Assembly (NCBI RefSeq): GCF_029892565.1
Contig: NZ_JARXVH010000004.1
Span: 186,001-250,000 of the forward strand
DNA length: 64,000 nt
Direction: 5' to 3'
Source: Streptomyces pseudovenezuelae
Lineage (GTDB): Bacteria; Actinomycetota; Actinomycetes; Streptomycetales; Streptomycetaceae
Part shown: one piece after another, positions 50,796-59,187 of the stretch
Layout: every line of letters begins with the position of its first letter
Numbering within the stretch: the stretch's first letter is position 1
Translations under genes and position numbers: made by a program
The notes under the pieces: model-generated
Seen by the model: only the letters and a program-made list of their open reading frames with translations
Databases searched by the model: none
What the model was told of the DNA's origin: nothing

Positions 50796-52295
50796 ATGGT
50801 TGGGGAGCAGGGCACGGGAGGGAACCAGGCGCCCTACGCCGCAGGTCTGCGGACCCCGGCGCGGGAGTACGACGGCGTCGCACTGCCCGTCGAGGGCACG
50901 CTGCCGCCCTGGCTGTCGGGGACGCTGCTGCGCAACGGGCCCGCCTGTTTCGAGGTCGGCGACCGCTCGTTCCGGCACTGGTTCGACGGCCAGGCGATGA
51001 TCCACCGCTTCCACGTCGCCGCCGCCGGAGACGCCAGTGGGGACGCCGACGGAGACGCCACTGGAGTGACGTACACCAACCGCTACCTCGCGACCCCGGC
51101 CCGTACCGCCGCACTCGCCAACGGCCGTATCACGTACGGGGAGTTCGCGACGGACCCGTGCCGCTCGATCTTCCAGCGGCTGTTCACGCTCTTCACTCCG
51201 CCGCCGCCCTCGGGCAACACCAACGTGAACATAGTCCAGTTCGGCGAGCGGACCCTGGCGCTGACGGAGACGCCCCTGCCGGTCGAGTTCGATCCCGGCA
51301 CCCTGGAGACCGTGGGCGTCCAGGACTACGAGGACCACCTCGGGGCGCCGGTCACCACGGCCCACCCCCATCTGGAGCCGGGCAGGGGCCACTTGGTCAA
51401 CTACTCGGTCCGCTTCGCCCGTACCTGCCGCTATCTGATCCACCGTCAGCGCGCTGAATCCAGCGCACTGCGTGAGGTCGTGGCCGAGAAACAGGTCACC
51501 CACCCCTCGTACATGCACAGCTTCGCGATCACGCCCTCGTACGCCGTACTCGTCGAATTCCCGTACCGCGTCAACCCGTTGGCGCTGTTGCTGAGCGGCC
51601 GACCGTTCATCGAGAACTACCGCTGGCAGCCCGACGACCCCACCCGGATCACCCTCCTCTCCCTCACCGACGGCACCGTGGCCGGCGAGTACGAGGCACC
51701 GGCGATGTTCGCCTTCCACCACATCAACGCGTACGAGGAGGACGGCGCCGACGGCACGGTCGTGCTCGACCTCTGCGCCTACCCCGACCCCGAGATCGTG
51801 CAGGCCCTCTACCTGGACCGGCTCCGCTCGGGCGGCCCGGTCCCGCAGGCCCTGCCGACCCGTCTGCGCGTGGACCGCCGGACCGGCCGGGTCACGGTCA
51901 CCCGCCTCTCCGACGAGCCCCTCGAACTCCCCCGCATCGACTACCGCCGCCACAACGGCCACCCGTACCGGTACACGTACGGAGTGGGCTCACGGGACCA
52001 CGGGGGCGGCGACTTCTTCGACCAACTGGTCAAACTGGACGTGAGCTCCGGCGAGACGCTCACTTGGCACGAGCCGGGCGGCTATCCCGGCGAGCCGGTG
52101 TTCGTGGCGGCGCCGAAGGACACGGGCGGGGACGCCGGTGAGGACAGCGGCGTCATCCTGTCCGTCGTCCTGGATTCCGCCGCGCAGTCCTCGTATCTGC
52201 TGGTCCTGGACGCGGTGTCCTTCACGGAGCTGGCCCGTGCCCGGGTCCCGCAGCCGGTCCCGTTCGGCTTCCACGGCGTCTTCTCGCGCGGTTAG
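50796..52295 (+). CDS. Carotenoid oxygenase family protein
   Basis: 499 residues from ATG 50796 with GAGGG upstream. A seven-bladed propeller of the retinal-pigment/carotenoid cleavage family. The four iron-binding His lie in TTAHPHLEPG, SYMHSFAITP, FAFHHINAY and the C-terminal FGFHGVFSRG; GTLLRNGPACFEVG is the usual N-terminal strand. Cleaves a double bond of a carotenoid or stilbene with O2 and Fe2+. No carotenoid synthesis genes are in the window. Confidence 0.88.
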   Translation: MVGEQGTGGNQAPYAAGLRTPAREYDGVALPVEGTLPPWLSGTLLRNGPACFEVGDRSFRHWFDGQAMIHRFHVAAAGDASGDADGDATGVTYTNRYLATPARTAALANGRITYGEFATDPCRSIFQRLFTLFTPPPPSGNTNVNIVQFGERTLALTETPLPVEFDPGTLETVGVQDYEDHLGAPVTTAHPHLEPGRGHLVNYSVRFARTCRYLIHRQRAESSALREVVAEKQVTHPSYMHSFAITPSYAVLVEFPYRVNPLALLLSGRPFIENYRWQPDDPTRITLLSLTDGTVAGEYEAPAMFAFHHINAYEEDGADGTVVLDLCAYPDPEIVQALYLDRLRSGGPVPQALPTRLRVDRRTGRVTVTRLSDEPLELPRIDYRRHNGHPYRYTYGVGSRDHGGGDFFDQLVKLDVSSGETLTWHEPGGYPGEPVFVAAPKDTGGDAGEDSGVILSVVLDSAAQSSYLLVLDAVSFTELARARVPQPVPFGFHGVFSRG

Positions 52296-52346
52296 CGGCG
52301 CCCTTCCGCCGAGGGGGCGCACACTGGAGGACGACCAGGAGGAGCC

Positions 52347-52814
52347 ATGCGCATTCCCCTACGCCTCCCTCGCCCACCCGCCCCCGCCCGTGCGCCCCGT
52401 GCCGCGCAGGTGCGGGCGCTGGTCGCGGTCCTGGACGAGGCGGTCGCGGCGCAGGGCCCGGCCGACGAAGCGGTGGCCGCGTGCGGCGAGCCCGGGCCCG
52501 TCTCCCGCCAGACCGCGCGGGACTGCGGCCTGCAGAGCATCGTCCTGTACCGCCTGCGCACCCGCCTGCAGGACCTCCGGCTCACCGACCCGGACCTCGC
52601 ACTGGTCCAGGCCCAGGCGGGCAGGCTGCTCTCCTACGGCCTGTGGATGCTGCGCGAGTCCCTGGACCTCGCCTTCACGGTCCACCGCGACGCCCGCACG
52701 GAGGCGGCGCGGCTCCGCCTCAACGGGCTGGGGCGGCATGCGGACGACTTGCGGCGGCTGCGGGACGGGCTGCGGGCCGAGGTCGAGGTCGAGGTCGAGG
52801 TCGAGGTCGACTGA
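52347..52814 (+). CDS. Uncharacterised helical protein
   Basis: 155 residues, ATG with AGGAGGAG just before it. Almost entirely helical and rich in Arg/Ala/Leu, with no signal peptide; the N-terminal 20 residues are basic and Pro-rich. It ends in an alternating Glu-Val run encoded by a hexanucleotide repeat. I do not recognise the family. Confidence 0.6.
   Translation: MRIPLRLPRPPAPARAPRAAQVRALVAVLDEAVAAQGPADEAVAACGEPGPVSRQTARDCGLQSIVLYRLRTRLQDLRLTDPDLALVQAQAGRLLSYGLWMLRESLDLAFTVHRDARTEAARLRLNGLGRHADDLRRLRDGLRAEVEVEVEVEVD
52779..52808 (+). repeat. Hexanucleotide tandem repeat (GAGGTC x5)
   Basis: Five perfect GAGGTC copies inside the 3' end of the preceding gene encode the Glu-Val tail. A slippage-prone tract of multiples of three, so copy changes would keep the frame. 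Confidence 0.8.
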
Positions 52815-52866
52815 GAGTGGCCTTTCCGTCACGGTCGCGGTCCAGGTCCTCGAAGCCCGGTGCCCG

Positions 52867-53658
52867 TCAGTCCTTGTAGTCGGGGGCGATCCGCTCGACG
52901 AGCCGGAGCAGTGCCGACCATGCGAGGTCGTACGCCTTGTCGTCCTGGAGGTCCGAGCTGTCGTCCTCGCCCGCGAGTTGGCGGGCGGTGAGTGCGCACA
53001 CGTCGGGGCTCGGGGTGACGAGCCCGGCGCCCCCGGCGGTGGCCGTGGTCTGGATCTCGCAGGCCTTGTCCAGGTAGTACATGCGCAGGAACGCCTGGGC
53101 GGGGGTCTCGCCGACGGTGAGCAGGCCGTGGTTGCGCAGGATCATCGCGGGGTGCCGGCCGAGGTCGGCGACCAGGCGCCGCTGTTCGGCGAGGTTGAGG
53201 GCGACGCCTTCGTAGTCGTGGTAGCCGAGCCTGCCGTAGAACTCCATGGAGATCTGGTTGAGCGGGAGCAGCCCCTCCTCCTGGGCCGCGACGGCGCAGC
53301 CGGCCCTGGTGTGGGTGTGCAGGACGCAGTGGGCGTCGGAGCGGGCGGCGTGGATGGCGCTGTGGATGACGAAGCCGGCGGGGTTGACCGGGTGGGGGGA
53401 CTCCTCGACGGGGTGGCCGGACAGGTCGATCTTGACGAGGTCGGACGCGGTGATCTCCTCGAAGAGCAGGCCGTAGGGGTTGATCAGGAAGTGCTGTTCG
53501 GGGCCGGGGAGCCGGGCGGAGATGTGCGTGAAGATCAGGTCGGTCATCCGGAAGTGCGCCACGAGCCGGTAGACCGCGGCGAGTTCGCGACGCAGTCGCA
53601 GTTCCTCGCCGGCCGCGGTCGGGGCGGTGCGGTCGGGGCGCAGGGACAGCTCGGTCAT
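52867..53658 (-). CDS. Class II aldolase/adducin family protein
   Basis: 263 residues. Zinc-binding His in VLHTHTRAGCAV and the later MILRNHGLLTVGE, plus THISARLPG and FLINPYGLLFEEI near the start, are the class II aldolase/adducin fold. Members cleave sugar phosphates by retro-aldol reaction, or act as decarboxylases or structural proteins. Encoded 94 bases downstream of the symporter gene on the same strand, so it may act on the imported compound. Confidence 0.85.
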   Translation of the reverse strand: MTELSLRPDRTAPTAAGEELRLRRELAAVYRLVAHFRMTDLIFTHISARLPGPEQHFLINPYGLLFEEITASDLVKIDLSGHPVEESPHPVNPAGFVIHSAIHAARSDAHCVLHTHTRAGCAVAAQEEGLLPLNQISMEFYGRLGYHDYEGVALNLAEQRRLVADLGRHPAMILRNHGLLTVGETPAQAFLRMYYLDKACEIQTTATAGGAGLVTPSPDVCALTARQLAGEDDSSDLQDDKAYDLAWSALLRLVERIAPDYKD

Positions 53659-53752
53659 CAGTGGCTCTCTTTCTGGGCTGGGGCCGGCGGTTGCGGGACG
53701 GGTGCGCGCCCCGGGCCGGCCGCCCGGGGCACGTCGGTTGCTGCGGCGCCGG

Positions 53753-55201
53753 TCAGACCGTGCTCAACTCTGGTGCGACGACGGCCGGTTCGCCCGCCAG
53801 GCGGCGCCGCCACGCCTCGACGACGGCGACTTCGGTCGGCCTGGTCAGAAGGCTGACGGCCACGTAGGCGACGAGGCCGGCGAGCAGGCCGTAGTAGATC
53901 GGCTCGTTGGCGAGGAGTCCGTCGGTCATCATGAGGACGATCACGGTGGTGCCGCCCGCGATCATCGACGCCATGGCGCCGGGCAGGTTGCCGCGCTTCC
54001 AGACGAGACCGCCGAGGATGGGCACGAGCAGGCCGCCGACCAGCAGGTTGTAGGCGACGGTGAGTGCTTCGATGACGTCACCGAGGACACAGGCGATGCC
54101 CATGGCGGTCACGCCGAGGACGGCGATGGCGAGCCGGTTGGAGGCGATCTCGTCGTGATCCTTTGATGCCGTACGAGGGCGCAGCCGGGCCCAGATGTCG
54201 TTGTTGGCGACGGTCGCGGAGGCGATCAGGGCGCCGCTCGCGGTGGACATCATCGCGGAGAGGGCGGCGGCCAGGACCAGGCCCCGGATGCCGGTGGGCA
54301 GGGCGTGCCGGACGATCGTCGCGAACGCGTCGTCGGCGCTGGGGAGTTGGGGGTAGAGGGCCTTGGTCGCCATGCCGATGACGGCGCCGGCGAGGGCGTA
54401 GACCAGGCAGTAGACACCGGCGACGGTGCCGCCCCAGGAGGCGACCTTGTCGGAGCGGGCGGTGAAGACCCGCTGCCAGATGTCCTGTCCGATGAGCATG
54501 CCGAAGGTGTAGATCAGCACGAAGGTGAGGATGGTCTGGCCGCCGATGGAGGTCGGGGAGAGGTAGCCGTCCGGGAGCTCGTCGGCCAGGGCGCCGAAGC
54601 CGCCGGCCTTGACCACGGCGATGGGCAGCAGCAGGACGAGCACGCCGAGGCTCTTGACCACGAACTGCACCATGTCCGTGAGGGTGATGGACCACATGCC
54701 GCCGAGCGCCGAGTAGCCGACGACGATCGTGCCGCCGATCACCACCGCGACCCAACGGGGCACGTCGAACAGGACGTCGAAGACGCTGGCGTAGGCGATC
54801 GTGGAGGTCACGGCCAGCATGAGGGTGTAGATCCACATCACGATGCCGGAGATGACGGCAGCGGTGTCGCCGTAGCGCAGGGAGAGCATCTCGGCGACGG
54901 TGTAGACCTTGAGGCGGGCGATGCGGGCCGAGAAGAAGATGCTCAGCGCCAGCAGTCCGAGTCCGATGGCGAAGACCATGGCGGCGCCGGAGATCCCGTA
55001 GGTGTAGCCGAGGCGTACGCCACCGATGGTGGAGGCGCCGCCGAGGACGACGGCGGCCATCGTGCCGGTGTAGAGGAGTGGGCCGAGCCGCCGTCCGGCG
55101 ACGAGGAAGTCGCTCTTGGACGCGGCACGTTTCTTGCCCCACCAGCCGACGGCGATGATGCTCAGCAGGTATACGGCCATGACGAGGTAGTCGACGGTCA
55201 T
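53753..55201 (-). CDS. Sodium:solute symporter (SSS family)
   Basis: 482 residues from ATG 55201 with GGAGGATCAG before it. About 13 hydrophobic helices; GRRLGPLLYTGTMAAVVLGGAST and GFGALADELP are typical SSS segments, and ALSAMMSTASGALIASATVANNDIW is the family signature around helix 8 that carries Na+-site residues. Imports an organic acid, amino acid or sugar with Na+. It probably forms a transcript with the aldolase gene downstream. Confidence 0.88.
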   Translation of the reverse strand: MTVDYLVMAVYLLSIIAVGWWGKKRAASKSDFLVAGRRLGPLLYTGTMAAVVLGGASTIGGVRLGYTYGISGAAMVFAIGLGLLALSIFFSARIARLKVYTVAEMLSLRYGDTAAVISGIVMWIYTLMLAVTSTIAYASVFDVLFDVPRWVAVVIGGTIVVGYSALGGMWSITLTDMVQFVVKSLGVLVLLLPIAVVKAGGFGALADELPDGYLSPTSIGGQTILTFVLIYTFGMLIGQDIWQRVFTARSDKVASWGGTVAGVYCLVYALAGAVIGMATKALYPQLPSADDAFATIVRHALPTGIRGLVLAAALSAMMSTASGALIASATVANNDIWARLRPRTASKDHDEIASNRLAIAVLGVTAMGIACVLGDVIEALTVAYNLLVGGLLVPILGGLVWKRGNLPGAMASMIAGGTTVIVLMMTDGLLANEPIYYGLLAGLVAYVAVSLLTRPTEVAVVEAWRRRLAGEPAVVAPELSTV

Positions 55202-55353
55202 CTGATCCTCCGGGGAGCGGAATGAGAGGAGAGGTCGGCGACCGGGTGCGGGGCCGGGCCGGGGATGCCCTGGGAGTGGGGGCGCCCTGGACTGGTACGG
55301 GAGTTGACACTTTCGGCGTTGGGCCCGGCCGAGGTCGGCTGCTTCGGGGCTGG

Positions 55354-55587
55354 TCAACTCGTCGCCTGCTGAAGGCCGTTGAGGATCAGCTCCAGCCCGA
55401 ACTCGAACTCGTCGCCGTAGGTGTATCCGGGTCGCATGACGTGAGCGGTCGCGATCTCGGGACCGGACAGCACACGGCGCATGGAGCCTGCCCGCTGCCG
55501 CATCGCCTGTCGCCAGTCGTCGCCCGGCGTGGGCAGTTCGACCTCGCCGAAGACCAGGTCGACCATGCCGTCCAGCAGGTCCCCCCC
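55354..55587 (-). pseudogene. Remnant of a TetR-family regulator (C-terminal piece)
   Basis: The minus strand reads DLLDGMVDLVFGEVELP, then DDWRQAMRQRAGSMRRVL, then a jump to RPGYTYGDEFEFGLELILNGL. These are blocks of the TetR C-terminal ligand domain. The DNA-binding half is missing and an internal segment is deleted. It abuts a broken oxidoreductase gene at about 55588. Confidence 0.7.
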
Positions 55588-55958
55588 TGCCAGCCCGCGC
55601 TGCTACGCCGCCATCATCGACATCGCGGGCACCGCACCCTGCGTGACCTGCGCCGCGCCCTCACACCGCACGGCAGGCTGATCATCACCGGCGGGGAAAC
55701 GAAGGGCACCTGGCTCGGCGGCACCGACCGACAACTCCGCGCCCAACTGCTGTCCCCGTTCACCGCCCAGCACTTGGGCACCTTCATCGCATCCGAGCAC
55801 GCCGACGGCCTGCGCGACCTGACCACCCTCATCGACGCGGGCGCCCTCACCCCGGTCGTCGACCGCGCCTACCGCTCACCGAAACCGCCGCCGCCGTCCG
55901 CCACCTCCTCGAAGGCCGCGCCACGGGCAAACTGGCGGTCACCGTGCCCGCCGCGTGA
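55588..55958 (+). pseudogene. Remnant of an MDR-type NADPH:quinone/alcohol dehydrogenase
   Basis: Joining three frames gives AIIDIAG, then HRTLRDLRRALTPHGRLIITGG, then PLTETAAAVRHLLEGRATGK and VPAA with a TGA at 55956-55958: the C-terminal third of a zinc-binding-dehydrogenase-family oxidoreductase. Single-base deletions near 55630 and near 55870 break the frame, and the N-terminal two thirds are gone. Typical partner of a divergent TetR gene. Confidence 0.75.
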
Positions 55959-55984
55959 CGACGCGGACCGCGCTCCGTTCGGTC

Positions 55985-56024
55985 CACCGGGTCACCGGGT
56001 CACCGGGTCACCGGGTCACCGGGT
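55985..56024. repeat. 8-bp tandem repeat (CACCGGGT x5)
   Basis: Five perfect copies just after the oxidoreductase remnant and before the monooxygenase 3' end. No coding role seen. Confidence 0.85.
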
Positions 56025-56065
56025 CCAGGCTTCCGTACGCGATCAGTGGTCCTGGAGAAACCCCG

Positions 56066-57631
56066 TCATCGCAGGTCGGAAGGCACTTCTTCGTTTCCGG
56101 AGAGACTGTCCACAGGCGTGAGGCCGGTGGCTGCGAGTTCAGGTCGTGGCCCGCTCGGCGTCAGCCGTCGCAGCAGCGACGGGGTCATCCGTCGATAGGC
56201 CGAGGGATTGACCGCGCCCAGCCAGTGCGAGGCCCGTACCGTGGCGCCGATGTTCAGATCGAGGTCGCCGAGCACCTCGTCGACGTTGTGCATCGAGAAC
56301 GGGATGATCTTGGTGCCGCGGCAGTGATGCGTGTCCGTTGCCTCGTCCATGAACGCCAGTTGCTCGACGACGGCCCGACGCATGGCCTCGGGTTCGGGCA
56401 GCGCCACCGCCTCCGCGAGGTCGGCGGCGATCCAGAGGGCCGCCATCTCGGCGTTGAGCGGGCTGAAGAACGAGGAGTTGTAGCCGTTGAAGTAGAGCCC
56501 GGGAACGCCGAGGGGCAGGATCTGCCGGTAGAGCATGAAGTTCCCGCGCTCGTCGAGCAGTCGGCGCCGGGTCTCCTCGGGCAGGAACGGCACGCCCTGA
56601 GTGAAGCCGGTGGCGCAGAGCACCAGGTCGGCGCGGTGCGTGCCGCCGTCGCTCAGCTCGGCCGCGGGGCCGTCGGACCCGGCGAGAAGCCGCGTGATGG
56701 TCCGGTCGCGGTGGACGGTGATGCTCCCGTCCGCGACGCCCTCGAAGAAGCCCTCGCTCGCCAGCCCGATGGCTCCGCGGACGATGTCCTCCATGTGACC
56801 GGCCGGCACCAGGTCGAGCTTCGCGAGGCCGAACTGCCGTACCGAGACCGATCCGATGGAGTTGATCATCCGACGGCGCAGGCCGTTGCCCGGGCCGTGC
56901 AGGAACCTCTCGAACCCGCGCGGTCGCAGGTAGCGGAAGAGTCCTTCGCCCAGCCGAGTGAGCAGCAGCAGCTTGAAGTTGACGAAACCGGCGATCTTGC
57001 GCGGTACCTTCCACAGCAGTTGACGGGCGATCACATCGGTGGTGGCGGCGACGCCGCTGATCGCCGCCGCGACGTCGCAGGCCGACTTGCCGTACCCGAC
57101 GACGAGGACGTGCTGGTCGCGGGCCTCTTCCGCGTCGTGGAACTCGGTGGCCGCGCGCAGCCGCCCGCCTGCCGCGGTGAACTCCTCCAGGCCCGGGTAG
57201 GCCGGGACCAGGGGTTCGCAGAACACTCCGTTCGCGACGACGAGTCGGTCGAACTCCTCGACGGACTCCGCTCCCACCGCGTCGCGGGTCTCAAGCGTCC
57301 AGCGGCCGTCGCCGACCGGGCGGGCCGCCGTCACCTCGGTGCTCAGGCGCAGGACCGATTCGAGGCCGAACTCGTCGGCGTACGCGGCGAGATAGGCCTG
57401 CACCTGGGCGCCGCTGGGCCATTCCGGATAGCTCTTGGGCATGGGGAAGTCCGAGAGCGAGTACTGCGCCTTCGGGCTCTGCGTCGTCACGCCCGGGTAG
57501 CGCCGGCTGCGGCTCCACACACCGCCTACGTCCGGGGACCTGTCGAACACCCGCACCTCGTGGCCGGCCTGGGTCAGCACCTTCGCGGTGGCGAGTCCGG
57601 CGAAGCCGGCGCCTACGATCGCGACCCTCAT
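56066..57631 (-). CDS. Flavin-containing monooxygenase-type protein
   Basis: 521 residues. FAD motif VAIVGAGFAGLATA at 3-16, VGGVW near residue 36, YPGVTTQSPKAQYSLSDFP, second dinucleotide motif VLVVGYGKSACDVAAA near 195 and VLCATGFTQG near 345. The FxGxxxHxxx[YF] element of classic FMO/Baeyer-Villiger enzymes is present only in altered form (AATEFHDAEE). Likely NADPH- and O2-dependent oxygenation of a small molecule. Its ATG overlaps the stop of the upstream cupin gene, so the two were co-translated. Confidence 0.82.
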   Translation of the reverse strand: MRVAIVGAGFAGLATAKVLTQAGHEVRVFDRSPDVGGVWSRSRRYPGVTTQSPKAQYSLSDFPMPKSYPEWPSGAQVQAYLAAYADEFGLESVLRLSTEVTAARPVGDGRWTLETRDAVGAESVEEFDRLVVANGVFCEPLVPAYPGLEEFTAAGGRLRAATEFHDAEEARDQHVLVVGYGKSACDVAAAISGVAATTDVIARQLLWKVPRKIAGFVNFKLLLLTRLGEGLFRYLRPRGFERFLHGPGNGLRRRMINSIGSVSVRQFGLAKLDLVPAGHMEDIVRGAIGLASEGFFEGVADGSITVHRDRTITRLLAGSDGPAAELSDGGTHRADLVLCATGFTQGVPFLPEETRRRLLDERGNFMLYRQILPLGVPGLYFNGYNSSFFSPLNAEMAALWIAADLAEAVALPEPEAMRRAVVEQLAFMDEATDTHHCRGTKIIPFSMHNVDEVLGDLDLNIGATVRASHWLGAVNPSAYRRMTPSLLRRLTPSGPRPELAATGLTPVDSLSGNEEVPSDLR

Positions 57632-58098
57632 GCCTGGCCGACCTCGGGCGGCAGCTGCAGCTCGATGCCGAAGTCGGCCATGATCTTCTTCATCAGCGAG
57701 ATGTCCTTGGGGCCGGGCGGCATGTCCGCCAGCGCCTGGTAGTAGCGCTCGAGCCCGGCGGGCGAGACCACGGAGATCACCCGTGACTCCTCCTGCTACG
57801 GGTTGCGGAAGGCGTGCACCACGTCCCGCGGCAGGAACAGGTAGTCGCCGTGTTCCAGGACGAAGTCCTCGCCGCCGAGGTGGACGTCGAGGCGTCCGGC
57901 CAGGCAGATGAAGGACTCGTCCTCGCGGGTGTGCAGATGCGGAGGCGGCCCGTCGGTCCGCGGGGGGATCGTGTACTCGAACAGCGAGTACGCGTCACGG
58001 GTCGACTCGCCGTCGGCCTTCTTCGTCACGCCGAGCCCGATCGCCGCGATCGCCTGTCCCTCGCGCGAGGGCAGCATGTAGCCGCCGCCTAGAGTCAT
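57628..58098 (-). pseudogene. Cupin-domain gene interrupted by an in-frame amber codon
   Basis: From ATG 58098 (AAGGAG six bases upstream) the frame encodes a cupin: PPHLHTREDESFICLAGRLDVHLGGEDFVLEHGDYLFLPRDVVHAFRNP. A TAG at 57796-57798 then intervenes. The same frame continues with GVISVVSP-like sequence (ISVVSPAGLERYYQALADMP) to a TGA that overlaps the monooxygenase ATG. Intact length would be 156 residues. The continuation after the stop looks like genuine cupin C-terminus. A GTG preceded by AGGAGGAG lies just after the TAG, so the tail could be restarted. Confidence 0.7.
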
Positions 58099-58188
58099 CG
58101 TCGTCTCCTTGAGGTCGCCGCACCGGCGGGCCGTCGGTGTGCCGGCGCTCACAGCGTGCGTGCGGCCCGGCCCGCACGGCAATCAGAG

Positions 58189-58205
58189 GTCCCACTCAGC
58201 GGGAC
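58189..58205. promoter_or_regulatory. IclR-type operator, copy 1
   Basis: GTCCCACTCAGCGGGAC, a near-perfect palindrome, 91 bases upstream of the cupin ATG and just behind the IclR gene. A second copy differing by one base is at 58990-59006. Palindromes of this size are typical of IclR-family operators. Confidence 0.6.
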
Positions 58206-58242
58206 TCCGTTGTCCGCGGCGGTCGATGACGGTCGGCGACGG

Positions 58243-59010
58243 TCAGCGGCGCGAGCAGTAGGCCCGGGACGCCGCCGCCGCGGCCAGGCGTACGGCGGGG
58301 CCGATCGTCTGCGACCGGATCAGGCCGGAGGGGCCGGTGACGGACAGCGCGGCCACGACCTCGCCGAGCGGGCCGAAGACGGGGGCGGCCACGCAGCTGA
58401 CCCCGATGTTGCCCTCCTCGCGTTCGACCGCCCAGCCGCGCGGCGGGATCGCGGTCAGCTCGCGCAGGACGGCCACCGGATCGGTCAGCGTGCGCGGCGT
58501 CCGGCGTTCGAGGCCGGCGGCCAGCACCGCGTCGATGGTCTCGGTGTCGCTGTAGGCGAGGATCGCGCGGCCCAGCGCCGAGCAGTGCGCCGGGACGATC
58601 CCGCCGACCTGAGAGAGCATCGGCATCGGCCGATGGCCGGTGATCTTCTCGACGACCAGGATCTGCGCGCCGTCGAGCACCCCGAGCTGCACGGTGACCT
58701 TGGTCGCGCTGTGCAGGTCCTGCAGGAAGGGCAGCACCGCCTCGCGCAGCTGGAGCCGGATCGGGGCCAGGCTCGCGATCTCGAAGAGGCGGTTGCCGAT
58801 CCGGTAGCGGTCCTTCGGCTTGTCGAGCCAGCCGAGCCGGATCATCCGGTCGGCGGTGCGGTGGGCGGTGGAGCGCGGCAGACCGCTGCGGGCGACGAGG
58901 GCGGCGAGGGTCAGGTCGCGGTGCGTCGCGTCGAAGGCGCCGAGAATCGCCGCGGCGCGCTCGAGGCCGCCCGCGACCGGAGCGTCACTGTCCCGCTCAG
59001 CGGGACTCAA
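58243..59010 (-). CDS. IclR family regulator of the aromatic-catabolism genes
   Basis: 255 residues if TTG 59010 is the start, which gives normal IclR length. Longer frames reach further back but look non-coding. HTH at about 20-70 (ALVARSGLPRSTAHRTADRMIRLGWL); effector domain with VPAHCSALGRAILAY and NIGVSCVAAPVFGPLGEVVAALSVTGP. It lies between two oppositely directed gene sets and is flanked by two 17-bp palindromes, one of which overlaps its own first codons. It probably controls both directions and itself in response to an aromatic acid. Confidence 0.83.
   Translation of the reverse strand: MSPAERDSDAPVAGGLERAAAILGAFDATHRDLTLAALVARSGLPRSTAHRTADRMIRLGWLDKPKDRYRIGNRLFEIASLAPIRLQLREAVLPFLQDLHSATKVTVQLGVLDGAQILVVEKITGHRPMPMLSQVGGIVPAHCSALGRAILAYSDTETIDAVLAAGLERRTPRTLTDPVAVLRELTAIPPRGWAVEREEGNIGVSCVAAPVFGPLGEVVAALSVTGPSGLIRSQTIGPAVRLAAAAASRAYCSRR
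58990..59006. promoter_or_regulatory. IclR-type operator, copy 2
   Basis: GTCCCGCTCAGCGGGAC, a perfect palindrome apart from its centre base, at the 5' end of the IclR gene and 182 bases before the SDR gene. Matches copy 1 at 16 of 17 positions. Well placed to control the divergent SDR operon and autoregulate. Confidence 0.65.
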
Positions 59011-59187
59011 CGTTGGTTCCCGGGTCCATGCGGCCCACGATAGACCCGTCCCGACCGGTGACCCGGTCCGGGAATCCCAGCGCCCGCACACCACGCGTCG
59101 GAACCGGCGGTGCGCCGACAACAACCAGCGGTGCGCGAAGAACAGCGGCGTTCGGAATCAGCGGTACCCGAAACCCAGGAGGCTGCC

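Noticed and set aside
55300..55325. TTGACA-like hexamer in the gap beside the symporter gene as a promoter
   Set aside because: No matching -10 box at suitable spacing, and it points toward the pseudogene scar rather than an intact gene.
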